A DNA stretch of 14,612 nucleotides, taken from NCBI GenBank assembly GCA_002898855.1, contig BEIR01000009.1:1-14612 (forward strand). The letters run 5' to 3'. Both the position numbers and the translations under genes were made by a program. Shown in pieces: positions 1 to 7,401 of this stretch. Positions within the stretch are counted from its first letter, which is position 1. Every line of letters starts with the position of its first letter. A model generated the notes under the pieces. The model did no database searches. It had not been told where the DNA came from and saw nothing but the letters and a program-made list of their open reading frames with translations. The stretch is from a bacterium HR41. GTDB taxonomy: Bacteria; Actinomycetota; Thermoleophilia; Solirubrobacterales; Thermoleophilaceae.

Positions 1-431
1 CGCAGACGCTCGACGGTGCGCCCACCGAACCCGGCGGCCTCGGCGATGCGCCCGGTCTCGACGGCACGCTCGAGATCTTCAAGCGAGCCGACGCCGAGCG
101 TTTCCCACAGGAGCCGCGCACGTTTCGCGCCGATCCCCGGAACCTCCATCACCTCGAGCAGACCGGGTGGGTATTTCGCCAAAAGGCGCTCCAGCGCCGG
201 GACCGTTCCCGACTCGACGAAGTCACGGATCTTGCCGGCGATCGTCGGACCGACCCGAGGCAGTTCGGTGGCGCGACCGGAGCGTGCGAGCTCGGCTACC
301 GACACGGTCGCGTGGCGCACCGACTCCGCCGCCTGCCGGTAGGCGTTGACGCGGTAGGGCTCGGCGCCGTCGAGCTCGTACAGCGCTGCGAGCCGCTCGA
401 GCATCTCGGCTATGTCGGCATTGCGGAGCAC
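1..431 (-). CDS. polX: DNA polymerase/3'-5' exonuclease PolX, N-terminal part (runs off left edge)
   Basis: Only the first 143 codons lie in the window. They read as the start of a bacterial family X DNA polymerase, which fills short gaps in base-excision repair. The 8-kDa-like helical domain begins VLRNADIAEMLERLAALYEL and continues through PYRVNAYRQAAESVRH (about residues 25-40). Two helix-hairpin-helix segments follow: LPRVGPTIAGKI (57-68) and VPGIGAKRARLLWETLGVGS (97-116). These are the DNA-contacting elements of the family. The palm/nucleotidyltransferase and C-terminal PHP domains expected of bacterial PolX would lie beyond the edge and cannot be checked. The GTG at 431 is chosen because family members start with this N-x-x-I-A motif within a few residues of the initiator. 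No clear Shine-Dalgarno precedes it. The gene is divergent from the glycosyltransferase, with a 46 bp gap. Confidence 0.9.
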   Translation of the reverse strand, partial: MLRNADIAEMLERLAALYELDGAEPYRVNAYRQAAESVRHATVSVAELARSGRATELPRVGPTIAGKIRDFVESGTVPALERLLAKYPPGLLEVMEVPGIGAKRARLLWETLGVGSLEDLERAVETGRIAEAAGFGGRTVERL

Positions 432-463
432 GCAGGTCGCGGGGCCGAAACGGCTGGCCTGGC

Positions 464-469
464 TACTGT
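464..469 (+). promoter_or_regulatory. Candidate -10 box (TACTGT) for the glycosyltransferase gene, symmetric on both strands
   Basis: TACTGT fits the actinobacterial TANNNT pattern and ends 8 nt before the GTG at 478, so transcription would begin about 1-2 nt before the start codon. The overlapping bases 465-470 read TACAGT on the minus strand, a possible -10 for polX with a leader of about 26 nt. No good -35 hexamer is visible. Confidence 0.45.
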
Positions 470-477
470 AGGGGTCC

Positions 478-1278
478 GTGCCGTCGGCCTGGCTGATCCT
501 GCCCACTTACAACGAGGCGGACAATCTGCCCCGCATCGCGCCGCTCGCCCTCGCCGCGCTGAAGCAAACCGGCCTCGATGTCACGCTGCTCGTGGTCGAC
601 GACGCGTCCCCCGACGGCACAGGGCGGATCGCCGACAAGCTCGCTGAACACGACGCGCGCATCCGCGTTCTCCACCGTCGCAGCAAAGAGGGCATCGGCC
701 CGGCGTATGTAGCCGGCTTCGAGCAAGCTCTCGCTGGCGGCGCCGACCTCTTGTTGCAGATGGACGCCGACTTTTCGCACGACCCGGCGGACCTGCCTCG
801 CCTCGTCGCGCCGGTCGCAGCGGGCGAAGCCGACCTCGTGCTCGGGTCGCGCTACGTCCCCGGCGGGCGGATCGAGCGCTGGGGGCCGCTGCGCCGGGCG
901 GTCAGCCGCGTCGGCTGCCTGTACGCGCAGACAGTCCTCGGCGTCGGCGTGCGCGACCTCACCGGTGGCTTCAAGTGCATCGCCCGCCGTGTACTCGAGG
1001 CGGTACCCCCGAGTTCGCTGCACACGAACGGCTACGGCTTCCAGATCGAACTCACCTATCGGGCGCTGCGCTCCGGGATGCGCGTGCGCGAGGTGCCGAT
1101 CACCTTTCGCGAGCGCGAGCGTGGCAAGTCGAAGATGAGCGTGGCGATCGCGCTCGAGGCAGCCTGGCGAGTACCGGCTCTCCGCCTGCGTGTCGCACGC
1201 ACGTGTAGCGACGGTATCGTGACCGTCGACAGCGTCCGAGAGGAGACAACGACGTGGCAGGATCGATCAAGGACGTAA
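478..1278 (+). CDS. GT2 family polyprenol-phosphate mannose/glucose synthase (dolichol-phosphate mannosyltransferase-like)
   Basis: Predicted to move a sugar (mannose or glucose) from a nucleotide sugar to a polyprenyl phosphate at the cytoplasmic membrane face, making a lipid-linked donor for cell-envelope glycosylation. Seen in the 266 residues: the GT2 start PTYNE (9-13), the nucleotide-binding [11 protein letters not shown] (39-49), the metal-binding [10 protein letters not shown] (95-103), GSRYVPGG (123-130), TGGFKCI (162-168) and the family's RGKSKMS (215-221). No C-terminal transmembrane GtrA-like domain follows, so it is the soluble or peripheral type. An in-frame TAG at 469-471 leaves GTG 478 as the only reasonable start; a -10-like box lies just upstream. 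The last 25 nt overlap the thioredoxin gene. The tail after about residue 240 is not recognisable and holds the thioredoxin ribosome-binding site. The sugar donor cannot be told from sequence. Confidence 0.88.
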   Translation: MPSAWLILPTYNEADNLPRIAPLALAALKQTGLDVTLLVVDDASPDGTGRIADKLAEHDARIRVLHRRSKEGIGPAYVAGFEQALAGGADLLLQMDADFSHDPADLPRLVAPVAAGEADLVLGSRYVPGGRIERWGPLRRAVSRVGCLYAQTVLGVGVRDLTGGFKCIARRVLEAVPPSSLHTNGYGFQIELTYRALRSGMRVREVPITFRERERGKSKMSVAIALEAAWRVPALRLRVARTCSDGIVTVDSVREETTTWQDRSRT

Positions 1279-1583
1279 CCGACGCGACCTTCCAGGTCGA
1301 TGTGCTCGAGGCGTCGAAGCCGGTGCTTGTCGACTTCTGGGCACCCTGGTGCGGTCCGTGCCGGGTGATCGCCCCGCACCTCGAGGAGTTGGCGAACGAG
1401 CGCGACGACATCGAGATCGTCAAGCTCAACGTCGACGAAAACCCGCAAACCGCGGCGCGCTACGGCGTCATGTCGATCCCGACGCTGATCCTCTTCAAGG
1501 CCGGTCAGCCGGTACACCAGATCGTCGGCGCAATGCCCAAGCAGCGCATCGCGCAGGAGCTCGAGCCGGCGCTGCGGGCGTAG
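1254..1583 (+). CDS. trxA: Thioredoxin
   Basis: A cytoplasmic dithiol-disulfide oxidoreductase, 109 residues, the usual size for a single-domain thioredoxin. The redox site is WCGPC (residues 32-36) inside [12 protein letters not shown], the buried Asp is D27, and the cis-proline loop is SIPT (74-77). These are classical TrxA features rather than those of a membrane-anchored or DsbE-like relative; there is no signal peptide. The GTG start at 1254 is supported by GAGGAG about 8-12 nt upstream, within the glycosyltransferase 3' end. The 25 nt overlap could allow coupled translation. A TATCGT hexamer at 1215-1220 could be a separate -10 box, but this is weak. The gene converges on ileS with a 26 bp gap and no clear terminator. 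Confidence 0.95.
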   Translation: MAGSIKDVTDATFQVDVLEASKPVLVDFWAPWCGPCRVIAPHLEELANERDDIEIVKLNVDENPQTAARYGVMSIPTLILFKAGQPVHQIVGAMPKQRIAQELEPALRA

Positions 1584-1609
1584 TCGCCGCCTCGCGCCCC
1601 AGCGCGCCG

Positions 1610-4600
1610 CTACAGGCGCTCGACAGCGATTCGCAGTTCGCGCCCTTCGACGCGCGTGACGACGCCGTCGGCGGTGCCGTAGGTGACCTCGCGAGCGAGC
1701 GTTTCGCGCGCGATCTCTTGTTCGAAGGCACGCGCCACCTCGAGCAGCTGGGGGTCGCCGGCGAGGGCCAGTCGGATCCTGTCCTCGACCCGCAAGCCGG
1801 CCTCCTTGCGGGCGTTCTGGATCGCGTGCACGAGCTCGCGGGCAAGTCCTTCGCGACGTAGCGCCTCGTCGATCTCGAGGTCGAGCGCGACAGCGTGGGT
1901 ACCCGCCCGCTCGACCTGGTAGCCCTCGAGCGGTTCGAGCACCACCTGCACGTCGTCGGCAGCGAGCTCGACACGTTCGCCTTCGACGTCGACGGCGATC
2001 GCGTGACCGGCGCGTAGCTCACGTGCGGCAGCAGCTGCGTCGATCGCGCCGAGCGCTTGCGCGAGCTTCGGCATGCGCTTGCCGAAACGCGGCCCGAGCC
2101 GCCGCCAGTTCGGTTTCAACTGGACACGCCCAAGCTCCTCCGCCGCCTCGACGTAGCGCACCGCCTTCACGTTCAGCTCCTCGCGCACCAACTCCTCGAA
2201 GGCGGCGATCGCATCCCGCTCGCGACCCGGTGCAACCACCACTGCCTCGCGCAACGGCTGGCGCAGCTTCACGCCCGCCTGGGCGCGCGCCGCCCGTCCG
2301 AGCTCGACAGCGTCGCGCACCACCTGCATCTGCCACTCGAGCTCGGCGTCGCGCTCGCCGGGTTCGGGGAACGCACAGAGGTGCACCGACGGTTCGCTGC
2401 CGTCGAGGTTGCTGTAGATCGCGTCGGCAAGGAACGGCGTGAACGGCGCGAGCAACTTGGAGAGCACGACGAGACAGTGGTGCAGCGTCGCCAGCGCGGC
2501 ACCGTCGCCGTCCCAGAAGCGCCGCCGCGACAGCCGCACGTACCAGTTGGACAGCTCGTCGACGTACTCGGCGATCGCCCGGCCGGCGCTGGTCGTGTCG
2601 TAGTCGTCCATGCGCTCGACGACGCGAGCGCAGAGCCCAGCCAGCCGCGAGAGTGCCCAACGGTCGAGCGGCGTCAGCTCGGCCTCGGCGAGCGGCGGCA
2701 ACGGCGAGTCGGTGAGGTTCGCGTAGAGAACGAAGAAGTGGTAGGTGCTCCACAACGTGCGCAGGAACGGGCGCGTCGCCTCGCCGACCGTCTCGAGCGA
2801 GAAGCGGTAGCCGTCCCAAGGCTGCTTGGCCGTGAAGTAGTACCAGCGGAAGGCATCCGCGCCGAAGCGCTCGATCACGTCCCACGGGTCGACGACGTTG
2901 CCGCGCGACTTCGACATCTTCTGACCCTGCTCGTCGAGGATCAGCCCCAGGCACACGACCGTGCGGTAGGGGCTGCGGTCGAAGAGCAGCGTCGACACTG
3001 CGAGCAGCGAGTAGAACCAGCCGCGCGTCTGGTCGATCGCCTCGCTGATGTAGTCGGCGGGGAAGTTCTCGTCGAAGCGGTCGCGGTTCTCGAACGGGTA
3101 GTGCCACTGCGCGAACGGCATCGCACCCGAGTCCCACCAAGCGTCGATCACCTCGGGCACGCGGCGCATCTCGCCCAAGCACTCGCGGCAGCGAAAGACG
3201 ACCTCGTCGATGTAGGGCTTGTGGAGATCGTCGGGCACGTCGCCCGCCAGCTCGCGCAGCTCCGCCACCGATCCCACGCAGTGCAGGTGCCCTTCGCGGC
3301 AGCGCCAGATCGGTAGCGGCGTGCCCCAGTAACGCTCGCGCGAGAGCGCCCAGTCGATGTTGTTGGCGAGCCAGTTGCCGAACCGCCCGTGCTTGATGTG
3401 CTCGGGGTACCAGCGCACCTTTTCGTTCTCGGCGAGCATGCGCTCGCGCACGGCGGTGGTGCGCACGTACCAGCTCGTCTTGGCGTAGTAGAGGAGCGGC
3501 GTGTCGCAGCGCCAGCAGTGCGGGTAGGAGTGGACGATCTCCTCGGCACGCAGTAGGCGCCCGCGTTCGCGCAGCGCGGCGACGATCTCGGGATCGGCGT
3601 CTTTCACGAACTTGCCGGCGAAAGGACCGACACGCTCGTCGAAGGTGCCGTCCTCGCGCACCGGGTTGTGGACCGGTAGACCGTGCTCTTGGCCAAGGCG
3701 GAAGTCGTCCTCGCCGAACGCCACCGCCGTGTGCACCACGCCCGTTCCCTCGTCGGTCGTGACGAAGTCGGCGGCGAGGACGGTGTGGGCTTTCGGACCC
3801 CAGTCGGCGATGTACTCGAACGGCGGCTCGTAGCGCCGACCGACGAGCTCCGCCCCGGCCATCGTGGCGACGACGCGTGCTTCCTCGCCGAGCACCCGTT
3901 CAACAAGCTCGCGCGCCAGGATCAGCTCCTCGCCGCGGTAGCGCACACGCGCGTACTCGACCTGCGGGTTGACCGCCAGCGCGGCGTTCGAGAGCAAGGT
4001 CCAGGGCGTCGTCGTCCACGCCAAGAGCGCCGCGCCGCGCTCGTCGCGCAGCGGAAAACGCACGTACACGCTTGGGTCGCTGACATCGCGGTAACCGAGC
4101 GCCACCTCGTGCGACGAGAGGGCGGTGCCGCAGCGCGGGCAGTAGGGAACGACCTTGTGACCCTCGTAGAGCAGTCCCTTTTCCCACACCTGGCGCAGCG
4201 ACCACCACACCGACTCGATGTAGTCGTTGGTGAGGGTCGCGTAGGCGTCGTCGAGGTCGATCCAGAAGCCGATCCGCTCGGTCAGGCGGTTCCAGTCCTC
4301 GATGTACTTGAAGACCGATTCACGGCAGCGGCGGTTGAACTCGGCGATGCCGAAACGCTCGATCTCGTGTTTCGAGTTGAGCCCGAGCTCGCGCTCGATC
4401 TCGAGCTCGACGGGCAGACCGTGGCAGTCCCACCCGGCCTTGCGCTCGACGAGGAAGCCGCGCATCGTCTTGTAGCGTGGGAAAACGTCCTTGAAGACGC
4501 GCGAGAGAACGTGGTGCGAGCCCGGGCGCCCGTTCGCCGTCGGCGGGCCTTCGTAGAAGACGAACCGCGGCGCGCCAGCGCGCCGGCGCAGCGACTCGCG

Positions 4601-4690
4601 GAAGACGTCGCGCTCGCGCCAGCGCGCGAGCACACGCTCCTCGAGCCGGGGCAGGTCGATGCTCGGCTCGACTGGCTCGAAGCGCCGCAT
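1610..4690 (-). CDS. ileS: Isoleucyl-tRNA synthetase, class-2 (IleRS2) type with altered GxHH signature
   Basis: Charges tRNA-Ile with isoleucine. The 1026 residues show the class I Rossmann fold split by a CP1 editing domain: substrate loop FYEGPPTANGRPG (45-57), WDCHGLPVE (88-96), editing motifs TTTPW (226-230) and GTGVVHTA with EDD (315-329), and WWDSGAMPFAQWHYP (518-532). The ATP-binding motif KMSKS is at 591-595, and an anticodon-binding region and C-terminal extension follow. The layout matches the eukaryote-like IleRS2 group, known for low mupirocin sensitivity. The usual HxGH tetrad reads G57-S58-H59-H60, the rarer GxHH form. In the zinc-finger-like segment, C464 is followed by G467 where a second Cys is usual; H468, C471, C501 and C504 are present. 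The ATG at 4690 sits 8 nt after a TAGAAT box with no Shine-Dalgarno. The 65 nt gap to the upstream regulator is too short for a T-box. Confidence 0.97.
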   Translation of the reverse strand: MRRFEPVEPSIDLPRLEERVLARWRERDVFRESLRRRAGAPRFVFYEGPPTANGRPGSHHVLSRVFKDVFPRYKTMRGFLVERKAGWDCHGLPVELEIERELGLNSKHEIERFGIAEFNRRCRESVFKYIEDWNRLTERIGFWIDLDDAYATLTNDYIESVWWSLRQVWEKGLLYEGHKVVPYCPRCGTALSSHEVALGYRDVSDPSVYVRFPLRDERGAALLAWTTTPWTLLSNAALAVNPQVEYARVRYRGEELILARELVERVLGEEARVVATMAGAELVGRRYEPPFEYIADWGPKAHTVLAADFVTTDEGTGVVHTAVAFGEDDFRLGQEHGLPVHNPVREDGTFDERVGPFAGKFVKDADPEIVAALRERGRLLRAEEIVHSYPHCWRCDTPLLYYAKTSWYVRTTAVRERMLAENEKVRWYPEHIKHGRFGNWLANNIDWALSRERYWGTPLPIWRCREGHLHCVGSVAELRELAGDVPDDLHKPYIDEVVFRCRECLGEMRRVPEVIDAWWDSGAMPFAQWHYPFENRDRFDENFPADYISEAIDQTRGWFYSLLAVSTLLFDRSPYRTVVCLGLILDEQGQKMSKSRGNVVDPWDVIERFGADAFRWYYFTAKQPWDGYRFSLETVGEATRPFLRTLWSTYHFFVLYANLTDSPLPPLAEAELTPLDRWALSRLAGLCARVVERMDDYDTTSAGRAIAEYVDELSNWYVRLSRRRFWDGDGAALATLHHCLVVLSKLLAPFTPFLADAIYSNLDGSEPSVHLCAFPEPGERDAELEWQMQVVRDAVELGRAARAQAGVKLRQPLREAVVVAPGRERDAIAAFEELVREELNVKAVRYVEAAEELGRVQLKPNWRRLGPRFGKRMPKLAQALGAIDAAAAARELRAGHAIAVDVEGERVELAADDVQVVLEPLEGYQVERAGTHAVALDLEIDEALRREGLARELVHAIQNARKEAGLRVEDRIRLALAGDPQLLEVARAFEQEIARETLAREVTYGTADGVVTRVEGRELRIAVERL

Positions 4691-4698
4691 GGAGCGCG

Positions 4699-4704
4699 AT
4701 TCTA
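4699..4704 (-). promoter_or_regulatory. Candidate -10 box (TAGAAT) for ileS
   Basis: On the minus strand TAGAAT is followed by exactly 8 nt and then the ileS ATG. It lies in the 65 nt between the regulator stop and ileS, implying that ileS has its own promoter and a leaderless or near-leaderless transcript. A matching -35 is not evident. Confidence 0.5.
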
Positions 4705-4755
4705 CGGCGCCGGCGGCATGGCGGACGGGCGTCGCCGGCGCGCCCGACGTGCAGC

Positions 4756-5727
4756 TCAGCGGCCGCGCGGCGCGGCGTGAGCAGCGACCTGGGCGCGCGC
4801 CGCCGACGATCGCTGGCGGGCACGCACCACGGGACGCGTGCCGCTATCGCGGCCAGCGCGCGCGACCGGGGCGGCGAGAGGCACCCCGTCGGCGAGCGAG
4901 CGCAACGCCTGGACCGTCTCGGTCGGACGGCTGCCGAGCGACGGCAGCGACCGCTCGCCCCGCACCGGCAACGCTTCGCGGTACTCGACGACCGGTGCGG
5001 TCGAGCCGAGTTTGCGCACGGCGTGGACGAGCCTGCCGACACGGTCGAGGGTGGCGCAGCCGCCGCAGAACACGAAGGCGATCGGGTCGAGTGCGCGGAT
5101 CGCGCGCAGGATCCGCTCGGGCGCTATGTCGCTACGCAAAAGCAGCGTCCTGAAACCGGCGCGCCGGACCAAGAGCTCGAGCGCTTGCACGTGCAGCGCT
5201 TCGACGTCGAGATGTGCCGAGGCGTCGAACAGCAGCACGCCCTGCGGGCGCGTCGCCGGCGGTACCGCGCGCCGCACTGACAACACCCAGCCCGTCGCCC
5301 AGCGCAAAGCGGCCTCGAGCTCGGCTTCGCGGTGGTCGCGCCTGGCCAGCGCCTCGAGGGCGGGCAGCAGGACCTCTTCGACCGTGCGCTCCACCGAGCG
5401 CACCGCCAAGCTCTCTTCGAGGACGCGGTCGGCGCCCTCCTCGTCGAACAACTCGAGCGTCTCGAGCAGACGGCGATCGTTACTGGGGCCGTCGCCGCGG
5501 CGGCGGGCGAGCGCGATCGCCGAGGAGATGTTGCCGGTCTCGGCGAGCGCGCGGCGCAGAGCTTGGAGCTCGGCGAGATCGTACTGGCGGTGGCCGCCGG
5601 GGGTGCGGCGCGGGCGTGGATAGCCGAAGCGGCGCTCCCAGCTGCGCAGCGTGTTCGGGCTCACGCCGAGGAGGTCCGCGGCGGCGTTGGTGCGGATCCC
5701 GGCGGTCGTGCCTCGGTCGGCTCTCAT
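4756..5727 (-). CDS. MerR-family transcriptional regulator with degenerate B12-binding-like C-terminal domain
   Basis: A 323-residue one-component regulator laid out like the CarH/LitR group. An N-terminal MerR winged helix spans about 11-50 (AADLLGVSPNTLRSWERRFG, RTPGGHRQY). A helical bundle spans about 84-152, and a Rossmann-like domain about 162-250 (GVLLFDASAHLDVEALHVQA; FVFCGGC). CarH-type light sensors bind adenosylcobalamin through a DxHxxG-type loop and a Trx-Glu-His bundle motif. Here the loop has no H-x-x-G, and the bundle reads AELEAA where E-H is expected, so B12 binding looks lost. The last 40 residues are Arg/Ala-rich and probably disordered. The ATG at 5727 lacks a clear Shine-Dalgarno. 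A candidate -10 box under a palindrome lies about 60 nt upstream, which suggests autoregulation. The gene is divergent from fumC and followed by ileS in the same direction. Target genes are unknown. Confidence 0.85.
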   Translation of the reverse strand: MRADRGTTAGIRTNAAADLLGVSPNTLRSWERRFGYPRPRRTPGGHRQYDLAELQALRRALAETGNISSAIALARRRGDGPSNDRRLLETLELFDEEGADRVLEESLAVRSVERTVEEVLLPALEALARRDHREAELEAALRWATGWVLSVRRAVPPATRPQGVLLFDASAHLDVEALHVQALELLVRRAGFRTLLLRSDIAPERILRAIRALDPIAFVFCGGCATLDRVGRLVHAVRKLGSTAPVVEYREALPVRGERSLPSLGSRPTETVQALRSLADGVPLAAPVARAGRDSGTRPVVRARQRSSAARAQVAAHAAPRGR

Positions 5728-5785
5728 TGCTGTTCAGGGGAGACCCGGTGGGCGGTGCGGGTCGGCTCCGCCCGCTCCTCGCACT

Positions 5786-5801
5786 GACTGTACGGCCAGT
5801 C
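5786..5801. promoter_or_regulatory. Inverted repeat GACTG-N6-CAGTC, candidate operator of the MerR-type regulator
   Basis: Perfect 5 bp arms (5786-5790 and 5797-5801) flank TACGGC, and another CAGTC copy lies at 5806-5810. The minus-strand hexamer TACAGT at 5787-5792, a plausible -10 box for the regulator gene, lies inside the repeat. Binding here would therefore cover its own promoter. The arms are short, so this is suggestive only. Confidence 0.4.
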
Positions 5802-5909
5802 GGAGCAGTCGTGATTTTCACCACGCTGCGGCCGTGCAAGGCAAGCGCTGAAACTGTTCTTGCAGAGCCGGCCAGAGCTCTTGCACCGCCCTCGGCACGC
5901 CCGGCGCGG

Positions 5910-5915
5910 TAGCCT
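5910..5915 (+). promoter_or_regulatory. Candidate -10 box (TAGCCT) for fumC
   Basis: TAGCCT fits TANNNT and lies 82 nt before the fumC start. TTGCAC at 5881-5886 resembles a -35, but the spacing of 23 nt is too long for a standard promoter, so the -35 assignment is doubtful. Confidence 0.3.
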
Positions 5916-5997
5916 GCGGGTCCGGTCCGCCGAGGGTCGCCGAGCGGCGGGCGGCAGCGGCAGCAAAGCACGAGCAGACAGCAGCGGAAGGAGGCCG

Positions 5998-7332
5998 ATG
6001 ACCGCACGCACCGAGCTGTGGGGAGCGGAGACGCGCAAAGCGATCGAGAACTTTCCGGTGTCGGGCGAGCGCGTCCCGGTAGCCGTGGTTCGCTGGCTCG
6101 GGCGGATCAAGGCCGCCGCGGCGCGTGTGAACGGCGAGCTCGGCCTGCTCGACACCGACCGTGCCGAGCGCATCGCGCGCGCCGCCGACGAGGTCGCCGC
6201 CGGGATGCACGACGACCAGTTCCCCGTCGACGTCTTCCAGACCGGCTCGGGAACGTCGTCGAACATGAACGCCAACGAGGTGATCGCGCGCATCGCCGGC
6301 GACGACGTCCACCCCAACGACCACGTCAACATGGGGCAGTCGTCGAACGACGTCTTCCCGACCGCCGTTCACCTCGCTGCGGCCGCCGAGGTTCGCGACG
6401 ACCTGATGCCGGCGCTTGAACGCCTCGAGCGCTCGCTCGCAGCCAAGGCCGAAGAGTGGCGCGACGTGGTCAAGGCCGGGCGCACCCACATGATGGACGC
6501 CGTGCCTGTGACGCTGGGCCAGGAGTTCGCCGGCTACGCCACGCAGATCCGGCTCGGTCGCCAGCGCATCGAGGACACCCTGCCGCGCGTGCTGCAGGTG
6601 CCGCTCGGCGGCACCGCGACCGGCACCGGCCTGAACACCCACCCCGAGTTCGCGCGCCGCGTGCACCGAAAGATCCAGGAGCAGACGGGGCTCGAGCCGC
6701 GCGAGCCCGAAGACCGTTTCGAAGCGCAGGGCAACCGTGACGCGCTCGTCGAGCTGTCGGGCGCGCTACGGGTGCTCGCGATCTCGCTCACCAAAATCGC
6801 CAACGATCTCGTGCTGATGGGCTCGGGGCCGCGCTGCGGCCTCGCCGAGCTGCAGTTGCCCGAGCTGCAAAAGGGCTCGTCGATCATGCCCGGCAAGGTC
6901 AACCCGGTGATTCCCGAGGTGGTGTTGCAGATCGGCAACCAGGTGGTCGGCAACGACGCGGCGATCGCGATGGCCGGCAGCCAGGGCAACTTCGAGCTGA
7001 ACGTGCGGGTACCGCTGATCGCTCGCAACCTGCTGCACTCGATCAAGATCCTCGCCTCGGGCGCGCGCCTGCTCGCCGAGAAGTGCGTCGACGGGATCGT
7101 CGCCAACGTCGAGGCGCTCCGCCGCTACGCGGAATCGACGCCCGCGATCGCCACCGCACTCAACCCCTACATCGGCTACGACCGCGCCACCGAGATCGTC
7201 AAGGAGGCGGTCGCCTCGCGCCGCACGATCCGCGAGGTAGCGCTCGAGAAGGGGGTCGAGGCGGACGTTCTCGACCGCGCGCTCGACCTCGCTGCGATGG
7301 CACGCGGCGAGTCCACCGCCGGACGCAAGTAG
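5998..7332 (+). CDS. fumC: Class II fumarate hydratase
   Basis: Catalyses reversible hydration of fumarate to L-malate in the TCA cycle as a cytoplasmic homotetramer. The 444 residues, slightly shorter than the roughly 460 typical, carry the aspartase/fumarase superfamily signatures: [14 protein letters not shown] (82-95), [13 protein letters not shown] (113-125), [16 protein letters not shown] (161-176) with catalytic-type H164, and the mobile-loop signature [11 protein letters not shown] (293-303) carrying the catalytic serine. The start is the ATG at 5998, where [19 protein letters not shown] matches known FumC N-termini and AAGGAGG lies 3 nt upstream; the longer frame back to 5860 is rejected. 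Aspartase shares the last signature, but the [11 protein letters not shown] context and length favour fumarase. The gene converges on the aldehyde dehydrogenase gene with a 69 bp gap containing a GC-rich hairpin. Confidence 0.95.
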   Translation: MTARTELWGAETRKAIENFPVSGERVPVAVVRWLGRIKAAAARVNGELGLLDTDRAERIARAADEVAAGMHDDQFPVDVFQTGSGTSSNMNANEVIARIAGDDVHPNDHVNMGQSSNDVFPTAVHLAAAAEVRDDLMPALERLERSLAAKAEEWRDVVKAGRTHMMDAVPVTLGQEFAGYATQIRLGRQRIEDTLPRVLQVPLGGTATGTGLNTHPEFARRVHRKIQEQTGLEPREPEDRFEAQGNRDALVELSGALRVLAISLTKIANDLVLMGSGPRCGLAELQLPELQKGSSIMPGKVNPVIPEVVLQIGNQVVGNDAAIAMAGSQGNFELNVRVPLIARNLLHSIKILASGARLLAEKCVDGIVANVEALRRYAESTPAIATALNPYIGYDRATEIVKEAVASRRTIREVALEKGVEADVLDRALDLAAMARGESTAGRK

Positions 7333-7363
7333 GTCGCCTGCGACCGGCGGCGACATGCGGCCT

Positions 7364-7385
7364 GCGGCGGCTGTCGCAGCGCCGC
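7364..7385. terminator. GC-rich hairpin between convergent fumC and aldehyde dehydrogenase genes
   Basis: GCGGC-G-GCTG (7364-7373) pairs with CAGCGCCGC (7377-7385) around a TCG loop: nine pairs with one bulged G. There is no T tract on either side, so it is at best a weak or factor-assisted bidirectional terminator. A second dyad, GGTCGC-CT-GCGACC, lies at 7332-7345, right at the fumC stop codon. Confidence 0.35.
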
Positions 7386-7401
7386 GGTGCCCGTTTGCCG
7401 G

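Larger units (their letters stand above)
5728..5997. promoter_or_regulatory. Divergent intergenic region between merR-type regulator and fumC
   Basis: This 270 bp stretch without a gene holds the presumed promoters of both flanking genes. It contains the GACTG/CAGTC boxes and TACAGT element on the regulator side, and a TAGCCT -10-like hexamer (5910-5915) on the fumC side, which would leave a leader of about 76 nt ending in AAGGAGG. A long stretch (5860-5997) is open in the fumC frame, but its translation is Arg/Ala-rich and unlike any fumarase N-terminus. Confidence 0.6.

Noticed and set aside
1190..1278. Frameshift at the 3' end of the glycosyltransferase gene
   Set aside because: The tail after residue 240 is unconserved and overlaps trxA, but the family varies there and all motifs precede it, so no frameshift needs to be assumed.
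1584..1609. Terminator between convergent trxA and ileS
   Set aside because: Only short imperfect complementarity and no T tract in 26 bp; not distinguishable from GC-rich background.
2057..3316. Long plus-strand open frame (419 codons) inside ileS
   Set aside because: Arg/Glu/Val-rich shadow of the GC-rich ileS coding strand; the opposite frame carries all synthetase motifs.
4691..4755. Possible T-box riboswitch before ileS, common for actinobacterial ileS
   Set aside because: The gap to the upstream stop is only 65 nt and a -10 box sits 8 nt before the ATG, leaving no room for a leader; no T-box sequence was seen.
5860..5997. In-frame N-terminal extension of fumC (46 codons)
   Set aside because: The translation is Arg/Gly-rich with no fumarase similarity, and a strong AAGGAGG directly precedes ATG 5998, where the family match begins.
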